From positions 1 to 64,000 of the forward strand of contig NZ_SDEB01000003.1 of assembly GCF_004522175.1 (NCBI RefSeq): 64,000 bases of DNA. Reading direction: 5' to 3'. Position numbers and translations under genes: made by a program. The notes under the pieces are model-generated. The model worked only from the letters and a program-made list of their open reading frames with translations, ran no database searches and was not told the DNA's origin. The stretch is from Paracoccus ravus (GTDB taxonomy: Bacteria; Pseudomonadota; Alphaproteobacteria; Rhodobacterales; Rhodobacteraceae). Below are positions 1-7,336 of this stretch, one piece after another. How positions within the stretch are numbered: position 1 is the first letter of the stretch; every line of letters begins with the position of its first letter.

Positions 1-123
1 CAGGAACACCCCCTGCGCATACCAGTCCTTTGAGGCCGCTTGCGGGGTGCGATACAGCCAGAGCCGCGGGCCTTCATGCGTCTCGATCCGCCAATAGTCC
101 CGCGCGCCATAGCGCCAGGCCGG
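1..123 (-). pseudogene. imuB: C-terminal remnant of ImuB (Y-family polymerase-like protein)
   Basis: Read on the minus strand, the first ~123 bases encode an open stretch containing ARDYWRIETHEGPRLWLYR and then WYAQGVFL. This is the characteristic C-terminal tail of ImuB, the catalytically inactive Y-family polymerase homologue that works with ImuA and DnaE2 in damage-induced mutagenesis. The true stop lies beyond the left edge. Upstream of about base 123 the frame stays open for a while, but the residues (QRSRRFPRHF and onward) no longer resemble ImuB, so homology ends abruptly. I infer a rearrangement or deletion that removed the body of the gene. A frameshift is less likely, because no ImuB-like residues appear in the other frames. 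Which family it belongs to is fairly sure; the cause of the break is inference. Confidence 0.6.
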
Positions 124-776
124 AGCCCAGCAGGCCGAAACCAACACAGCAAAATGGCGCGGAAATCGTCTCGACCTCTGCCGGGCTGCGCGGCGGCTTG
201 CTCTACATCATCAGTGAGAATTGGGCGATGGCGCATCGGCTCATCGCGAGGCGGGGCGACGCCGAGATGCCGACGCCATGCGGCACAGGGAGATCTCGTC
301 GTGACGAATCGCGACATGACGACACTCCGCAAGAGATGGGTCTTGCATCCGCGTCTCGGTGTCGTCGCCCAGCACATCACCCCTGACGAGCGCACCAACA
401 GCAAAGGTGCGACTGTCTCCGAGGCCGAGATCGATTGCCATCGCGCGGATCGAGATGCCAAGCTTCAAGCCTAGCGACTGGTTGCCAATTCGAACTGGGT
501 ATGAAACACGAGTTCGAGAACTTGGTCGGCGAGTTCATGGACGACGCAAACGACCTCTAGAGCCAGATCGCCCTTGGCAGCAAGCGCGGGAGTGGGGTGT
601 ATTTAAACGCGGCCTATACGACGACGGCATCGATGGCCATCGCCGCGCCCAGACCTTCAAGCTGATCTGCTCGATGGGCTTCTGACAGCTGCTCCTGACG
701 GTACCGATCCGCGCCGGGCGGTTGACGGATCGGGCGATGGCCCGCAGTCTTTCCTCGGTCGGCTCGGGAGGCAGCC
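124..776. other. Degenerate stretch without a recognisable gene
   Basis: About 650 bases lie between the imuB remnant and the next real gene. Short open frames exist on both strands (for example a 75-codon frame at 241-468 on the minus strand, and a 19-codon frame from about 500 starting MKHEFENLVGEF), but none has a convincing ribosome site or a family I recognise. Composition is more mixed than in the flanking genes. Together with the truncated imuB it looks like a rearrangement scar. The promoter of the 777 gene should lie at its right end. Confidence 0.4.
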
Positions 777-1436
777 ATGCGCTATTTCGATTTCAGTTCG
801 TGGCACGGGGTGTTCACGACGCTTTTGGGGCTCGCGGTCTTTACCCTTGTGGGCGTCGGGATCCGCGTCCTGATGCTGCTCACCATCCAGCAGCGCCAGC
901 AACGCATGAACCGACAGATCAACGAGCGCCTGCGCGTTCTGATCGCGGCCTATAAAGCGCTCGGGGGCTCCTTTACCGGTGAATTGCGGGTGGATCCGAG
1001 CCATATGCGCGAGTTGCGCCAGAGGCAGGCTGACGAGGGGATCGAACTTCCTGTCCCGGGCTCGGACCGGGCGCGCCGGATCCGCGACGCGGTCGAGGCG
1101 GCGCTCTCGGACATCATCCTGCTTGGCACCGAGGAACAGGTGCGTCTTGCCAGCCGCGCCGCTGCTGAAATGGTCGCCGGACGGCCGATCCACACCGCCG
1201 AGTTGGTCGTATCGCTGCGCGACTTCATCCGCGAGGCGCTGGGTCTTGCCGCCGTGCCCGCCGATGCCGAGATCCCGAGCCAGGGCCCCGCGCGTCCCAA
1301 CAGCAGTTCAAGCCGTGCCGGCGGAAAGGAGAGCGCGGGGGCTGGCTCGAAGGCGGGCGGCGGAATGGGCGGCGCGGGAGGCGGCGGCGGGATGGGCATG
1401 GGTATGGGCCTGCACCATTCCCGCGAGGATGAATAG
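777..1436 (+). CDS. Hypothetical single-pass membrane protein with Gly-rich tail
   Basis: This 219-residue protein has one strongly hydrophobic N-terminal segment (about residues 11-37, FTTLLGLAVFTLVGVGIRVLMLL). A basic, Gln/Arg-rich stretch (QQRQQRMNRQINERLR) follows, then a helical soluble domain to about residue 160. The tail, roughly from residue 165, is Ser/Gly-rich and ends in repeated GGGMGM units. This suggests an inner-membrane protein with a cytoplasmic domain and a disordered C-terminus. I do not recognise a named family, although similar small membrane proteins occur widely in proteobacteria. The ATG is preceded by CGGGAGGCAGCC, a good ribosome site. It stands alone, and nothing nearby indicates a function. 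Confidence 0.8.
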   Translation: MRYFDFSSWHGVFTTLLGLAVFTLVGVGIRVLMLLTIQQRQQRMNRQINERLRVLIAAYKALGGSFTGELRVDPSHMRELRQRQADEGIELPVPGSDRARRIRDAVEAALSDIILLGTEEQVRLASRAAAEMVAGRPIHTAELVVSLRDFIREALGLAAVPADAEIPSQGPARPNSSSSRAGGKESAGAGSKAGGGMGGAGGGGGMGMGMGLHHSREDE

Positions 1437-1630
1437 GAAGTCGGTGAGGATTTCTATCGGAACTTAGGTGCTGCATACCAATCACGCCGGTCGCAGATGG
1501 TCGTAGGGTCCTGCGTTTCATTCGCAATTCTGGCCGATCCGCGCCTGCGCGGGGGATGTTTTTACGCGCACTCAGGGCAAGGCGGGGCCACGGCCGAGAC
1601 GCTCACCCCGCTCTCCTGCGCAAGCCGCAG

Positions 1631-2239
1631 CTACGGCTGCGCGACCTGATTGGCAAGCTGGACGCTGAGCTCGGATGCGACCCATAGGATCCTGGCCTCT
1701 TCATCGCCGACCGCAACAAGACGATGGCCCATCGAACTGTCGAAATAGCAACTGTCGCCTGGCTTCAGGATCAGGGGGGCGTAAAGCTCGGTCAGAAGCT
1801 GAACCGCACCCGACAGGACATAGATGAATTCCTCTCCGCGATGGCGGATCTGGTCGGTCGCTGGACCGGGCGGGATGGTCGCGACTATCGGAAAGAAATG
1901 CTTGTTCGAGATATCGGCCGAAAGCAGTTCGTAGCCGTAGCGCTCGGTCTGGACAGGGATGCCCTTGCCGGCGCGCGTCACGCTGCGACGCCCCGCCCCC
2001 ATTTGCGAGGCGCGCTCGTCGATAAGGGTCTCAAGCCCCATTTCAAGCCCCGCCGCCAGCCGGACAATGCTGTCGTAAGTCGGAGACATGCGGTCGTTTT
2101 CGATCTTGGAGATCGTCGATGAGGCCAGCCCGCATTTGGCTGCGAGTTCGCGGACGGTCAGGTCCCGTTCCTGTCGCAGCGCCTTGATGCGCGGGCCGAA
2201 ACCCCGGATGCGCTGGCGAATTTCATCATCTGTCGGCAT
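1631..2239 (-). CDS. XRE-family transcriptional regulator with cupin sensor domain
   Basis: This 202-residue regulator has an N-terminal XRE-type helix-turn-helix (about 17-70, including LAAKCGLASSTISKIENDRMSP) and a C-terminal cupin_2 domain (about 118-190, with HRGEEFIYVLSGAV and the proline/glycine turn LKPGDSCYFDSS). The layout is that of PuuR-like repressors, whose cupin is thought to bind a small amine or amino-acid ligand. The gene is divergent from the DpkA-like reductase and MHS transporter, so I infer that it controls them. A strong inverted repeat lies in the shared intergenic region (2461-2485). The ligand is not known; an imino acid or cyclic amino acid would fit the neighbours. 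Confidence 0.9.
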   Translation of the reverse strand: MPTDDEIRQRIRGFGPRIKALRQERDLTVRELAAKCGLASSTISKIENDRMSPTYDSIVRLAAGLEMGLETLIDERASQMGAGRRSVTRAGKGIPVQTERYGYELLSADISNKHFFPIVATIPPGPATDQIRHRGEEFIYVLSGAVQLLTELYAPLILKPGDSCYFDSSMGHRLVAVGDEEARILWVASELSVQLANQVAQP

Positions 2240-2414
2240 GGTTCACGCCCCTTGGGTGATCATTTTATCTTTTCGGCCTAAAGGCCTAGCCGCAGGTCAC
2301 GGGTCCAGGGGCGATCCTTGCCACCTAGCATCCGATCCGCCCGAAAGGCAATCTCAGGTTCTTCCTGCCTCGGGTGCCCCTGCGGCAAATGGTCTAGACA
2401 TATCAACTTTTCGT

Positions 2415-2444
2415 TTGACGCTCGGCGTGATTTCTGTTCACTAT
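2415..2444 (+). promoter_or_regulatory. Putative promoter of the DpkA-like operon
   Basis: TTGACG (2415-2420) and CACTAT (2439-2444) are spaced by 18 bases. This is a plausible sigma-70 promoter reading toward the reductase gene, in a locally AT-rich stretch. The inverted repeat at 2461-2485 would sit at or just after the start of transcription. Predicted by eye only. Confidence 0.4.
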
Positions 2445-2460
2445 AAGAAACAAGATGCCT

Positions 2461-2485
2461 ATCCGATACAAGTTGTTTATCGGAT
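2461..2485. promoter_or_regulatory. Inverted-repeat operator between the XRE-cupin gene and the reductase
   Basis: The arms ATCCGATA (2461-2468) and TATCGGAT (2478-2485) are perfectly complementary, with a 9-base spacer. The spacer region contains a second, nested near-palindrome, ACAAGTTGT. It lies about 75 bases before the reductase start and just downstream of the predicted promoter, where a repressor would block transcription. The divergent XRE-cupin protein is the obvious candidate to bind it. Confidence 0.55.
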
Positions 2486-2561
2486 GTGCGGGCTCCGGCC
2501 CACCGAAATTCAATCGATCTTGCCGGCATGAAATCGGTCAAGAATGACCGGGAGGAAAGAC

Positions 2562-3596
2562 GTGACAAAACGACATTTGGCGCTTGACGACATGATCGTC
2601 GCGCTTGGCGAAGTGCTGCGCGCGAATGGCTGCTCGCACGATGTGGCGCAAGCGCTTGCGACGAATTGTGCCTCGGCCGAGCGTGACGGCAGCAAGAGCC
2701 ACGGGCTCTTTCGTATGGCGGGCTATGTCTCGACCCTGCGTTCGGGCTGGGTGGATGGTCACGCCCGGCCGGTCGTCGAGGATGCCGCCCCCGGTTTTGT
2801 GCGCGTCGATGCGCAGAACGGCTTTACCCTTCCGGCCCATGACGCCGCCCGCGCTCTGGTCGAGGAAAAGGCCCGCCAGAATGGTATCGCCGCGCTTGCG
2901 ATCCGCAATTCGCACCATCTGGGCGCGCTTTATCTGGATGTCGAACCCTATGCGGAAAAGGGCCTGATCGCGCTCTCGGTCATCAATTCCATGGCGGTGG
3001 TGGTGCATCCCGGCTCGACCAAGCCGGTCTATGGCACCAACCCCATCGCCTTTGCGACGCCCCGCGCCGAAGCCGGGCCGCTTCTGTTCGATTTCGCCAC
3101 TTCGGCCATGGCGCATGGCGATGTACAGGTCGCGGCCCAGCAGGGCCGCCAGCTTCTGCCCGGCACCGGCGTCGATGCCGAGGGCCAGCCGACGCAGGAC
3201 CCGAATGCGATCCTGTCCGGTGGCGCGCTGCTGCCCTTTGGCGGTCACAAGGGCATGGCGCTGGCCATGATGGTCGAGATCCTCTGCGCGGCCCTTGTCG
3301 GCGGACAATTCTCGTATGAGGTCGATTGGAGCGAGCATCCCGGCGCGCATACCCCGCGCACCGGCCAGACGCTGATCGTGATCGACCCCACGGCGGGTGC
3401 GGGCAGCCTTGCGCCCTTTGCCGCGCGCGTCGAGGCGCTCATTCAGGAAGTTCTCTCGGGTGGTCCGGTCCGCCTGCCGAGCGAGGAAAGATATCCGGCG
3501 CGGGAAATCGCGGCCAAGGAAGGCATCGCGGTCGACGCGGCCCAATGGGACGCCATCCTTGCGCTGAAGGCCCCGGCCGAGGCCGTCCAAGCCTAA
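2562..3596 (+). CDS. dpkA: Delta1-piperideine-2-carboxylate / delta1-pyrroline-2-carboxylate reductase (DpkA-like, Ldh family)
   Basis: A 344-residue member of the malate/L-lactate dehydrogenase-like NAD(P)H oxidoreductase family. Many segments agree with Pseudomonas DpkA: NCASAERDGSKSHGLFR, GYVSTLRSGWVDG, IRNSHHLGALYLDVEP, YGTNPIAFATPR, FDFATSAMAHGDVQ, ALLPFGGHKG and DWSEHPGAHTP. The expected reaction is NADPH reduction of cyclic imino acids (piperideine- or pyrroline-2-carboxylate) to L-pipecolate or L-proline, in the breakdown of D-lysine, D-proline or hydroxyproline. I chose the GTG at 2562 because GGGAGGAAAG sits just before it; an ATG at 2544 would place that ribosome site inside the gene. 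It is followed after 48 bases by the transporter gene. The exact substrate is not settled by sequence. Confidence 0.85.
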   Translation: MTKRHLALDDMIVALGEVLRANGCSHDVAQALATNCASAERDGSKSHGLFRMAGYVSTLRSGWVDGHARPVVEDAAPGFVRVDAQNGFTLPAHDAARALVEEKARQNGIAALAIRNSHHLGALYLDVEPYAEKGLIALSVINSMAVVVHPGSTKPVYGTNPIAFATPRAEAGPLLFDFATSAMAHGDVQVAAQQGRQLLPGTGVDAEGQPTQDPNAILSGGALLPFGGHKGMALAMMVEILCAALVGGQFSYEVDWSEHPGAHTPRTGQTLIVIDPTAGAGSLAPFAARVEALIQEVLSGGPVRLPSEERYPAREIAAKEGIAVDAAQWDAILALKAPAEAVQA

Positions 3597-3644
3597 AGCA
3601 TTCTGATCAACGGATCAGCCCAATCAACCCATCCTCAGGAGGAG

Positions 3645-4961
3645 ATGGCATTGACGACACATGTCCCCAGTGCAGCCCATCGGCGCAAGGCTCTGATCGC
3701 CAGCCTGATCGGCAGCTCTATCGAATGGTTCGACTATTTTCTGTATGGCACCGCGGCGGCGCTGGTGTTCAACAAGCTGTTTTTCGTCAGCGAAGACCCG
3801 ACGATGGCCTTGTTGCTATCCTATCTTTCCTTCTCGCTGACCTTCTTCATCCGTCCGATCGGCGGGGTGATCTTCGCCCATATCGGTGACCGCATCGGCC
3901 GCAAGAAGACGCTCGTGATCACGCTTTCGCTGATGGGCACGGCGACGGTCGGGATCGGCCTGCTTCCGAGCTATGAATCCATCGGCATCTGGGCGCCGAT
4001 CCTGCTGGTCGGCCTGCGCATCATCCAGGGTCTGGGCATCGGCGGCGAATGGGGCGGTGCACTGCTTCTGGCCTATGAATATGCGCCCGAGAACCGCAAG
4101 GGCTTCTTCGGCTCGGTCCCGCAGATGGGCGCGCCGATCGGCATGCTGCTTGCGACCCTGTCGATCACCAGCATCCTGGTGCTGCTGCCCGAGGAAAGCT
4201 TCCTGTCATGGGGCTGGCGCCTGCCCTTCCTGCTCAGCGCCTGTCTGGTCTTCCTGGGTCTTTGGATCCGCAATGGCATCGACGAAACCCCGGATTTCAA
4301 GGAAGCAAAATCCTCTGGCAAGGTTTCGCGCATGCCGCTGGCCGAAACGCTGAGCACGCAATGGCGCGAGGTGCTGATCGCGGCCGGTCTGAAAGTCGTC
4401 GAAACCGCGCCGTTCTACATCTTCACGACCTTCATCGTGAGCTATGCCGTGACCAATCTCGGCTTTGCCCGCGAAAGCATCCTAACGGCGGTGATGATGG
4501 GTGCGGCGGTGTCCTCGGTGATGATCCCGGTCATGGGGCTTGTCGGTGACCTGATCGGCCGACGCCTGCTCTTCGTGCTGGGCGCGCTGGCGATGGGGCT
4601 CTTTGCCTTCCCGTATTTCAACATGGTGAATAGCGGCAACACCTTCTACCTGTCGCTTGCCACGATCATCATCTTCGGCTTGATGTGGTCGCCGATCACT
4701 GCCGTGCTGGGCACGCTCTGCTCGGAGATCTTCGCGACGAAGGTGCGTTACACCGGGATTACCCTGGGCTACCAGATCGGCGCGGCTCTCGCGGGCGGGA
4801 CCGCACCGCTGATCGCGACCTGGCTGATCGGCAAATATGACGCCTGGCAGCCGGTGGCGCTCTATATCATGCTGCTTGCGGCGATCTCTCTGGCCAGCGC
4901 CTTTGCGATCCGCAACCGCACCGTCCATATCGGCGGCAAGGTCGCGCAACCCGCCGAGTAA
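3645..4961 (+). CDS. MFS transporter, metabolite:H+ symporter (MHS) family
   Basis: A 438-residue transporter with about 12 membrane segments. It carries MHS hallmarks: the N-terminal SSIEWFDYFLYGTAAALVF, the loop-2/3 signature GDRIGRKKTL, and the GLGIGGEWGGALLLAYEYAP block. Relatives include ProP (proline/betaine), ShiA (shikimate) and KgtP. Being downstream of the DpkA-like reductase and probably under the same XRE-cupin regulator, it probably imports a cyclic amino acid such as a proline or pipecolate derivative; that part is inference. AGGAGG lies only two bases before the ATG at 3645, so a TTG two codons later is an alternative start. A strong hairpin follows the gene. Confidence 0.9.
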   Translation: MALTTHVPSAAHRRKALIASLIGSSIEWFDYFLYGTAAALVFNKLFFVSEDPTMALLLSYLSFSLTFFIRPIGGVIFAHIGDRIGRKKTLVITLSLMGTATVGIGLLPSYESIGIWAPILLVGLRIIQGLGIGGEWGGALLLAYEYAPENRKGFFGSVPQMGAPIGMLLATLSITSILVLLPEESFLSWGWRLPFLLSACLVFLGLWIRNGIDETPDFKEAKSSGKVSRMPLAETLSTQWREVLIAAGLKVVETAPFYIFTTFIVSYAVTNLGFARESILTAVMMGAAVSSVMIPVMGLVGDLIGRRLLFVLGALAMGLFAFPYFNMVNSGNTFYLSLATIIIFGLMWSPITAVLGTLCSEIFATKVRYTGITLGYQIGAALAGGTAPLIATWLIGKYDAWQPVALYIMLLAAISLASAFAIRNRTVHIGGKVAQPAE

Positions 4962-4983
4962 GCGGCTCCTCATGGATGAAACG

Positions 4984-5007
4984 AACGGCGCCCCGTGGGG
5001 CGCCGTT
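4984..5007 (+). terminator. Terminator-like hairpin after the MHS transporter gene
   Basis: AACGGCGCCCC and GGGGCGCCGTT form a perfect 11-base stem about 20 bases after the transporter stop. It is followed only by CTGCATT, so the U-tract is weak. It probably ends the XRE-controlled operon. Confidence 0.6.
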
Positions 5008-5082
5008 CTGCATTCCAGACCCGCGGAGGGCATGCAACGGGCGCCGCAGCGAAGGGTCGCGGGTCGCCGACGAATGAACAAT

Positions 5083-5117
5083 CCGGTGCAGGAACGTGCA
5101 AGACGGCCCTGCACCGG
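5083..5117. repeat. Imperfectly spaced hairpin upstream of the alpha/beta hydrolase
   Basis: CCGGTGCAG (5083-5091) and CTGCACCGG (5109-5117) are perfect 9-base arms with a 17-base loop, in the 220-base gap before the hydrolase gene. It may be a leader structure or an operator. No function can be assigned. Confidence 0.35.
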
Positions 5118-5229
5118 GTCGGCTATGCTCTCTGGGATGAACGGCGTCCAGTTCGCACAAGGCCCTGCTGCCCTGGCAGGGACGATCGAGCGGCGCGCAG
5201 GACAGCAACCCCATTGAGGAGGCGGCGCG

Positions 5230-6102
5230 ATGATCGAAGAAGATTATACCAGTTCCGGTGGCGTCAGGATCCATATGCGCGGCTGGAGCCCTGAGGGCCC
5301 GGCTCGGGCCGTGGTCGTCATCTGTCACGGCGTCAATTCGCATGGTGGGCAGCATGGCTGGACCGCCGAGCAAATGGCGCGGCATGGCCTTGCCGTCTAC
5401 GCGCTGGATCTGCGCGGGCGCGGCCAGTCCGAGGGTGAGCGCTTTTATGTCGAGGATGTCGCTGATTACGTCGCGGATCTCGCGGGCATGATCGAGATCG
5501 CCAAAGAGCGCCATCCCGGCCTGCCGGTCTATCTGCTGGGACACAGCGCGGGCGGTGTCGTGTCCTGCAGCTATGCGCTGCAACAACAGGATCAGATCGA
5601 CGGGCTGATCTGCGAAAGCTTCGCCTTTCAGGTTCCCGCGCCGGGCTTCGTGCTCTCCGCCATCAAGGGGCTGAGTCATCTGGCCCCGCGTCTGGGCGTG
5701 CTGACCCTGCAGATGAAGGATTTCACCCGTGATCCCGAGGCCCTTGCCCGGCTTGAGGCAGATCCCCTGACCAAGGGCGAGACCCAGCCTGCCGCCACGG
5801 TGGCGGCGCTGGTGCGGGCAGATGAGGTGCTTGCCCGGTCCTTCGACAGGATCACCCTGCCATTGCTGATCCTGCATGGCAGCGAGGATCGCGCGACCGT
5901 CTGTAAGGGCAGCGAATTTTTCCACGCCCATGCTGGCGCGACAGACAAGACCCTCCAGATCTACGAGGGTCATTACCACGACCTGCTCAATGACCTGGGC
6001 AAGGAAGAGGTTCTGGCGGATATCCTCGCCTGGATAAAGGCGCGTCTGCCAGCCGAGGCGCAGACCGAACCCGCCCATTCGACGGCAGCAGGTCCCGCCT
6101 GA
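5230..6102 (+). CDS. Alpha/beta hydrolase, monoacylglycerol lipase-like
   Basis: A 290-residue soluble alpha/beta hydrolase of the lysophospholipase/monoglyceride lipase type (Hydrolase_4). The nucleophile elbow GHSAGG places Ser106; HGSED suggests Asp220, and EGHYHDLLND suggests His250 as the rest of the triad. The early motif HGVNSHGG (33-40) supplies the oxyanion-hole region, and LDLRGRGQSEG is typical of this group. No signal peptide is visible, so it should act in the cytoplasm on an acyl ester or lysolipid. GAGGAGGCGGCG precedes the ATG at 5230. It stands alone between two hairpins and the PRC-barrel gene, so substrate assignment is general only. Confidence 0.88.
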   Translation: MIEEDYTSSGGVRIHMRGWSPEGPARAVVVICHGVNSHGGQHGWTAEQMARHGLAVYALDLRGRGQSEGERFYVEDVADYVADLAGMIEIAKERHPGLPVYLLGHSAGGVVSCSYALQQQDQIDGLICESFAFQVPAPGFVLSAIKGLSHLAPRLGVLTLQMKDFTRDPEALARLEADPLTKGETQPAATVAALVRADEVLARSFDRITLPLLILHGSEDRATVCKGSEFFHAHAGATDKTLQIYEGHYHDLLNDLGKEEVLADILAWIKARLPAEAQTEPAHSTAAGPA

Positions 6103-6342
6103 TCGAAGAGCGCCGCCAAAGGCAGCGCGGCAAGGTCGGATCCCGCACAGTTTCGGGGCGCCCACCATTTGCAAGATGCGGATGTGGCTCTGGTCCCTCT
6201 TCCTCGGCGGGAGTCTCGAGAAAGAGCCGCTCACCCGCCTCGGCGAGGTCATTTGGAAGTCGGCGCCTCTGTTCCTCCGGGCAGCGCCGGGTTCACGCGC
6301 GCCCGTCCGGTTCCCAAATTTTAGGGGCCTTCACATTAAGTT

Positions 6343-6357
6343 TTTGTTCGGAACAAA
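6343..6357. promoter_or_regulatory. Palindrome in the promoter region of the PRC-barrel gene
   Basis: TTTGTTC and GAACAAA flank a single central G, making a 15-base perfect odd palindrome about 50 bases before the start codon at 6407. It lies in an AT-rich stretch that contrasts with the surrounding high-GC DNA. A dimeric repressor or stress regulator could bind it. The rest of the 6103-6406 gap shows nothing I recognise. Confidence 0.4.
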
Positions 6358-6406
6358 TACATATTTTTCTGACTTTTCCTACCAGTAACACACTGGAGAT
6401 TGTACC

Positions 6407-7009
6407 ATGACCAAGCTTCTCGCTTCGACCGCTCTGATCGTCTCGCTCGCTGCTCCTGCCTTTGCGCAGACCGCGACCGAACCGGCGACCACGACCGAGC
6501 CGATGACGACCCAAGCCCCGGCAACGGATGCAATGCCCGCCCCGGACGCCACCACTGCCCCCGCAACCGCTGCCCCGGCAACTACCGACCCGGCCACGAC
6601 TCCGGCCACGACCGCCGCTGACGGCACTGCGACCGCGGCGGCCCCGGTTGCGGCGACCGATTTCGGCTATACCGCGATGGCGGACGACATGCTGGCCGAG
6701 ACCTTTATCGGCAAGCGCCTCTATGTCTCCGAGGCCGATGTGGATGGCTCCGCCGCCATGAACGAGGTGGACGAGAACTGGGATGATGTCGGCGAAATCA
6801 GCGACCTCGTGATCAGCAAGGATGGTCAGGTCAAGGCCGTCCTGGTGGATATCGGCGGCTTCCTCGGCATGGGTGAGAAATCCGTTTCGGTGGCGATGGA
6901 TCAGCTGATGGTGATCCGCGACGGAGATTCGGAAAACGACTACTTCATCGTGTTCAAGGCCGATCGCGCGGCACTTGAAAACGCGCCGGGCTTCGAACTG
7001 GCGGACTGA
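6407..7009 (+). CDS. Periplasmic PRC-barrel domain protein with Ala/Thr/Pro-rich linker
   Basis: A 200-residue exported protein. Residues 1-20 form a clear Sec signal (MTKLLASTALIVSLAAPAFA), cleaved before Gln21. A low-complexity Ala/Thr/Pro segment follows to about residue 83, and then a PRC-barrel-like domain (about 95-195, with IGKRLYVSEADVDG, ISDLVISKDGQVKAVLVDIGGFLG and an acidic end). PRC-barrel proteins with this layout are common in Rhizobiales and Rhodobacterales envelopes and are often stress- or stationary-phase-expressed, but their molecular role is poorly defined. The linker may span or anchor to the wall. An AT-rich promoter region with a palindrome lies upstream, and a strong terminator follows. 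Confidence 0.88.
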   Translation: MTKLLASTALIVSLAAPAFAQTATEPATTTEPMTTQAPATDAMPAPDATTAPATAAPATTDPATTPATTAADGTATAAAPVAATDFGYTAMADDMLAETFIGKRLYVSEADVDGSAAMNEVDENWDDVGEISDLVISKDGQVKAVLVDIGGFLGMGEKSVSVAMDQLMVIRDGDSENDYFIVFKADRAALENAPGFELAD

Positions 7010-7031
7010 ACCGGAACCGCAGAATGATTGC

Positions 7032-7061
7032 GACGCGCCCCATGCGGGCGCGTCCTCTTTT
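7032..7061 (+). terminator. Intrinsic terminator of the PRC-barrel gene
   Basis: GACGCGCCC (7032-7040) and GGGCGCGTC (7046-7054) form a perfect 9-base stem with a CATGC loop, followed by CTCTTTT. It lies 22 bases after the PRC-barrel stop codon. Confidence 0.85.
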
Positions 7062-7336
7062 GTTCGTCTGAGAGTCCGGACATTCATGTTTCAACGCCGC
7101 CCCACCACGGAATTCGGTTATGGCGCAGCGTGGCCGGCGTCCCCGACTTCAAATTCGCGCTGATCGACTTCCCCATCGACTTGGCCCGCTACAAGGCTCG
7201 CGGCGTAAAAGGGCACATTCGGGCTCAGGCGCTGGTTGAGAAGCTATAAAACCGGCTCGGTTTTCTGCGCTTTCAGGGTCAGCCCCGCGACGTGACGCGC
7301 GTCGCCCTCTTATCGAAGGTCCTGTCTTCGACGCCC
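7062..7336. other. Intergenic stretch with a possible gene remnant
   Basis: The stretch holds an open plus-strand frame ending at 7249 whose second half (PDFKFALIDFPIDLARYKAR and on to ALVEKL) looks protein-like. It has no ribosome site and its upstream half is noise. It may be the tail of a lost gene. I recognise no family, and no other feature is visible. Confidence 0.3.

Noticed and set aside
2538-3590. 350-codon minus-strand frame opposite the DpkA-like gene.
   Set aside because: Arg/Gly/His-rich shadow of the real gene, with no start signal; the plus-strand product matches a known family along its length.
6350-6375. GGAAC at the PRC-barrel promoter as a general-stress (EcfG-type) -35 element.
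   Set aside because: No matching GTT/CGTT element at 16-17 bases downstream.
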